From Algoriphagus sediminis (lineage in GTDB: Bacteria; Bacteroidota; Bacteroidia; Cytophagales; Cyclobacteriaceae): DNA of 64,000 nucleotides. The DNA lies in contig NZ_JAUEPH010000003.1 of the NCBI RefSeq assembly GCF_030403435.1, positions 496,001-560,000 of the forward strand, given 5' to 3'. Positions within the stretch are counted from its first letter, which is position 1, and every line of letters starts with the position of its first letter. The notes under the pieces were generated by a model. It had not been told where the DNA came from, ran no database searches, and saw only the letters and a list, made by a program, of their open reading frames with translations. The translations under genes and the position numbers were made by a program. This document shows, in pieces, positions 62,619-64,000 of this stretch.

Positions 62619-64000
62619 ATGAAAAAGTATTTTTATTCCGTTATCCTTTTGGGTTTCTGGGCTTGCCAGCCGAAAGTTGCTCCCCCTGAGCCGGTGTTGC
62701 CCATCCCGGATGAAAGACAGATTCTTTGGCAAGAGCTAGAGTATTATGGATTCATTCATTTCAATATGAATACATTCTCGGATCGGGAATGGGGGTTTGG
62801 AGATGAATCCCCTGAGCAGTTTAATCCTACGGAATTGGATGCCAGACAATGGGCGAAAGTGGCCTCAGAAGCGGGAATGAAAGGCTTGATTTTGACGGCA
62901 AAGCATCATGATGGTTTTGTACTTTGGCCATCGGCCTACACTGAGCACTCAGTAAAAAATAGCCCCTGGAGAAATGGAGAGGGCGATTTGATTCAAGAAT
63001 TTGTTGATGCCTGTAGAGAATTTGGGCTGAAGCCCGGAATCTATTATTCCCCATGGGATAGAAACCATCCTGACTATGGCAAGCCTGAGTACATTACTTA
63101 CATGCGAAATCAGCTGACTGAGCTACTCAGTAACTACGGGGAGATTTTTGAGGTTTGGTTTGATGGAGCGAATGGCGGAGATGGTTGGTATGGCGGTGCC
63201 AATGAAACCCTAAGAGTGGATAAGCTGACCTATTACGATTGGCCGAATACGCATGCTTTGGTTCGGGAACTCCAACCCAATGCAGTTTTATTCAGTGATG
63301 CCGGTCCGGATGTTCGTTGGGTGGGAAATGAAAGTGGCTTTGCTTATGAAACCACCTGGTCGAATTTATTTCGAGATTCGGTTTATGCTGGGATGCCGGA
63401 GTATGCTCAGGAATGGTCGGATGGACAGGAGAATGGCTCGCATTGGGTTCCAGCTGAAACAAACGTCTCCACGAGACCAGGCTGGTACTATCATACTTAT
63501 GAAGATCATAAGGTGAAAACCCTCGATCAGTTGGTGGGTATTTATTATGAAAGTATCGGTCGAAATACTTCGCTTTTGATCAATTTTCCCGTGGATACCA
63601 GAGGTTTGATTCATGAGCAAGATGAGGAGGCAGTTTTGGCTTTAGCCACAAAAATAGAAGAGGACTTCGCGTATAATTTGCTTGGTGCATCTGAGATCAA
63701 GGCCTCAAGTGAAAGGGGAAAATCCTATGAAACAGATAATTTGATTGACCAGGATTATGAATCCTACTGGACAGTTCCTGATAATTCATCAGACTGGGAA
63801 TTGACTTTTGATTTTGGAAAGGAAACTACCTTTAATCGACTTTTAATTCAGGAATACACTCCGCTGGGGCAAAGAGTTAAGTCATTTGTACTAGAAAAAG
63901 AATTGGATAATGGCTGGGAGCCAATCGCAGATGGGACTACTGTGGGCTACAAGAGAATTCTGAGATTTCCCGAGCAAAGAGCAGAGCGGATTCGGCTTCG
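62619..64000 (+). CDS. Alpha-L-fucosidase, GH29 (3' end outside window)
   Basis: The frame runs from ATG 62619 off the right edge, about 460 residues so far. A probable lipoprotein signal ends in FWAC (C16), so it is inferred to be membrane-anchored. The GH29 catalytic domain (about 35-345) has LTAKHHDGFVLWPS and the nucleophile Asp, D182 in VWFDGANG, which attacks fucose. A discoidin-type (F5/8 C, CBM32-like) domain starts near residue 366 (ASSERGKSYETDNLIDQDY). It starts divergently from the TonB receptor. Confidence 0.9.
   Translation, partial: MKKYFYSVILLGFWACQPKVAPPEPVLPIPDERQILWQELEYYGFIHFNMNTFSDREWGFGDESPEQFNPTELDARQWAKVASEAGMKGLILTAKHHDGFVLWPSAYTEHSVKNSPWRNGEGDLIQEFVDACREFGLKPGIYYSPWDRNHPDYGKPEYITYMRNQLTELLSNYGEIFEVWFDGANGGDGWYGGANETLRVDKLTYYDWPNTHALVRELQPNAVLFSDAGPDVRWVGNESGFAYETTWSNLFRDSVYAGMPEYAQEWSDGQENGSHWVPAETNVSTRPGWYYHTYEDHKVKTLDQLVGIYYESIGRNTSLLINFPVDTRGLIHEQDEEAVLALATKIEEDFAYNLLGASEIKASSERGKSYETDNLIDQDYESYWTVPDNSSDWELTFDFGKETTFNRLLIQEYTPLGQRVKSFVLEKELDNGWEPIADGTTVGYKRILRFPEQRAERIRL

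Noticed and set aside
1-64000. tRNA, rRNA, CRISPR arrays, insertion sequences and toxin-antitoxin or restriction systems
   Set aside because: All intergenic gaps are under 300 bases and were read; none held a cloverleaf-type sequence, regularly spaced direct repeats, transposase or restriction/methylase genes.

Overview
The window looks like a stretch of chromosome from a free-living member of the Bacteroidota, most likely order Cytophagales and near Algoriphagus (Cyclobacteriaceae); the genus is an inference. The support is a type IX secretion (T9SS) C-terminal sorting domain, the gliding/T9SS lipoprotein GldD, BatD, a DUF4270 lipoprotein, LytS/LytTR signalling, a TonB-dependent receptor with an N-terminal regulatory-like domain, a Bacteroidota-type geranylgeranylglyceryl phosphate synthase, and promoters of the TAnnTTTG (-7) class. 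Genes are dense on both strands. No gene-free gap exceeds 300 bases. I saw no rRNA, tRNA, CRISPR array, transposase or integrase.

Layout. 1-2.9 kb: tail of an unknown gene, then a LytS-type kinase with two LytTR response regulators. 3-10.4 kb: uvrA, a PhoD-like phosphatase lipoprotein, ada, a lytic transglycosylase coupled to a LOG-family protein. 10.6-13 kb: a small membrane-protein operon ending in the GGGP synthase, facing an AraC regulator. 13-17.3 kb: acyl-CoA dehydrogenase, then panC-panD-flippase-like-YugP-like peptidase. 17.4-23.6 kb: a half-length glycogen-synthase-like gene, DUF4270 lipoprotein, glmS, a Kazal lipoprotein, prfA and a GNAT. 23.6-31.5 kb: a large T9SS-exported beta-propeller protein, a c-type haem lipoprotein, and a row encoding an FGE-like protein, Tat-exported Gfo/Idh/MocA and Hyi-like proteins, and a Ycf48-like propeller. 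31.6-39.6 kb: a HisA-like protein with a changed active site, csaA-like, Rieske, CPBP protease, cysteine desulfurase, glmM, an NqrM-like small protein, mazG, ridA. 39.6-51.6 kb: fumC, a dicarboxylate symporter, aroC, batD, a nucleotidyltransferase, recF, pdhA, a TPR protein, ribH, aspartate kinase. 51.6-64 kb: recG, an APH-like kinase, a sodium:solute symporter, gldD, DinB, nitroreductase, S10 peptidase, TonB-dependent receptor and a GH29 fucosidase cut by the right edge.

Most of this is housekeeping. The parts that standard annotation explains least are the HisA paralogue with Trp in place of the first catalytic Asp (31608-32348), the stand-alone GT5 N-terminal half without its KTGGL loop (17453-18265), the exported oxidoreductase/isomerase/propeller row (27257-31511), the four-cysteine NqrM-like protein (37572-37802) and several TAnnTTTG elements lying almost on top of start codons. 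I found no clearly new multi-gene defence or mobile system.

Several starts were moved to an internal ATG because the longest frame opened on TTG or lacked a signal peptide at its front. These are the kinase, uvrA, DUF4270, both Ycf48-like genes, the 32.3 kb secreted protein, csaA, batD, pdhA, the TPR gene and the TonB receptor.
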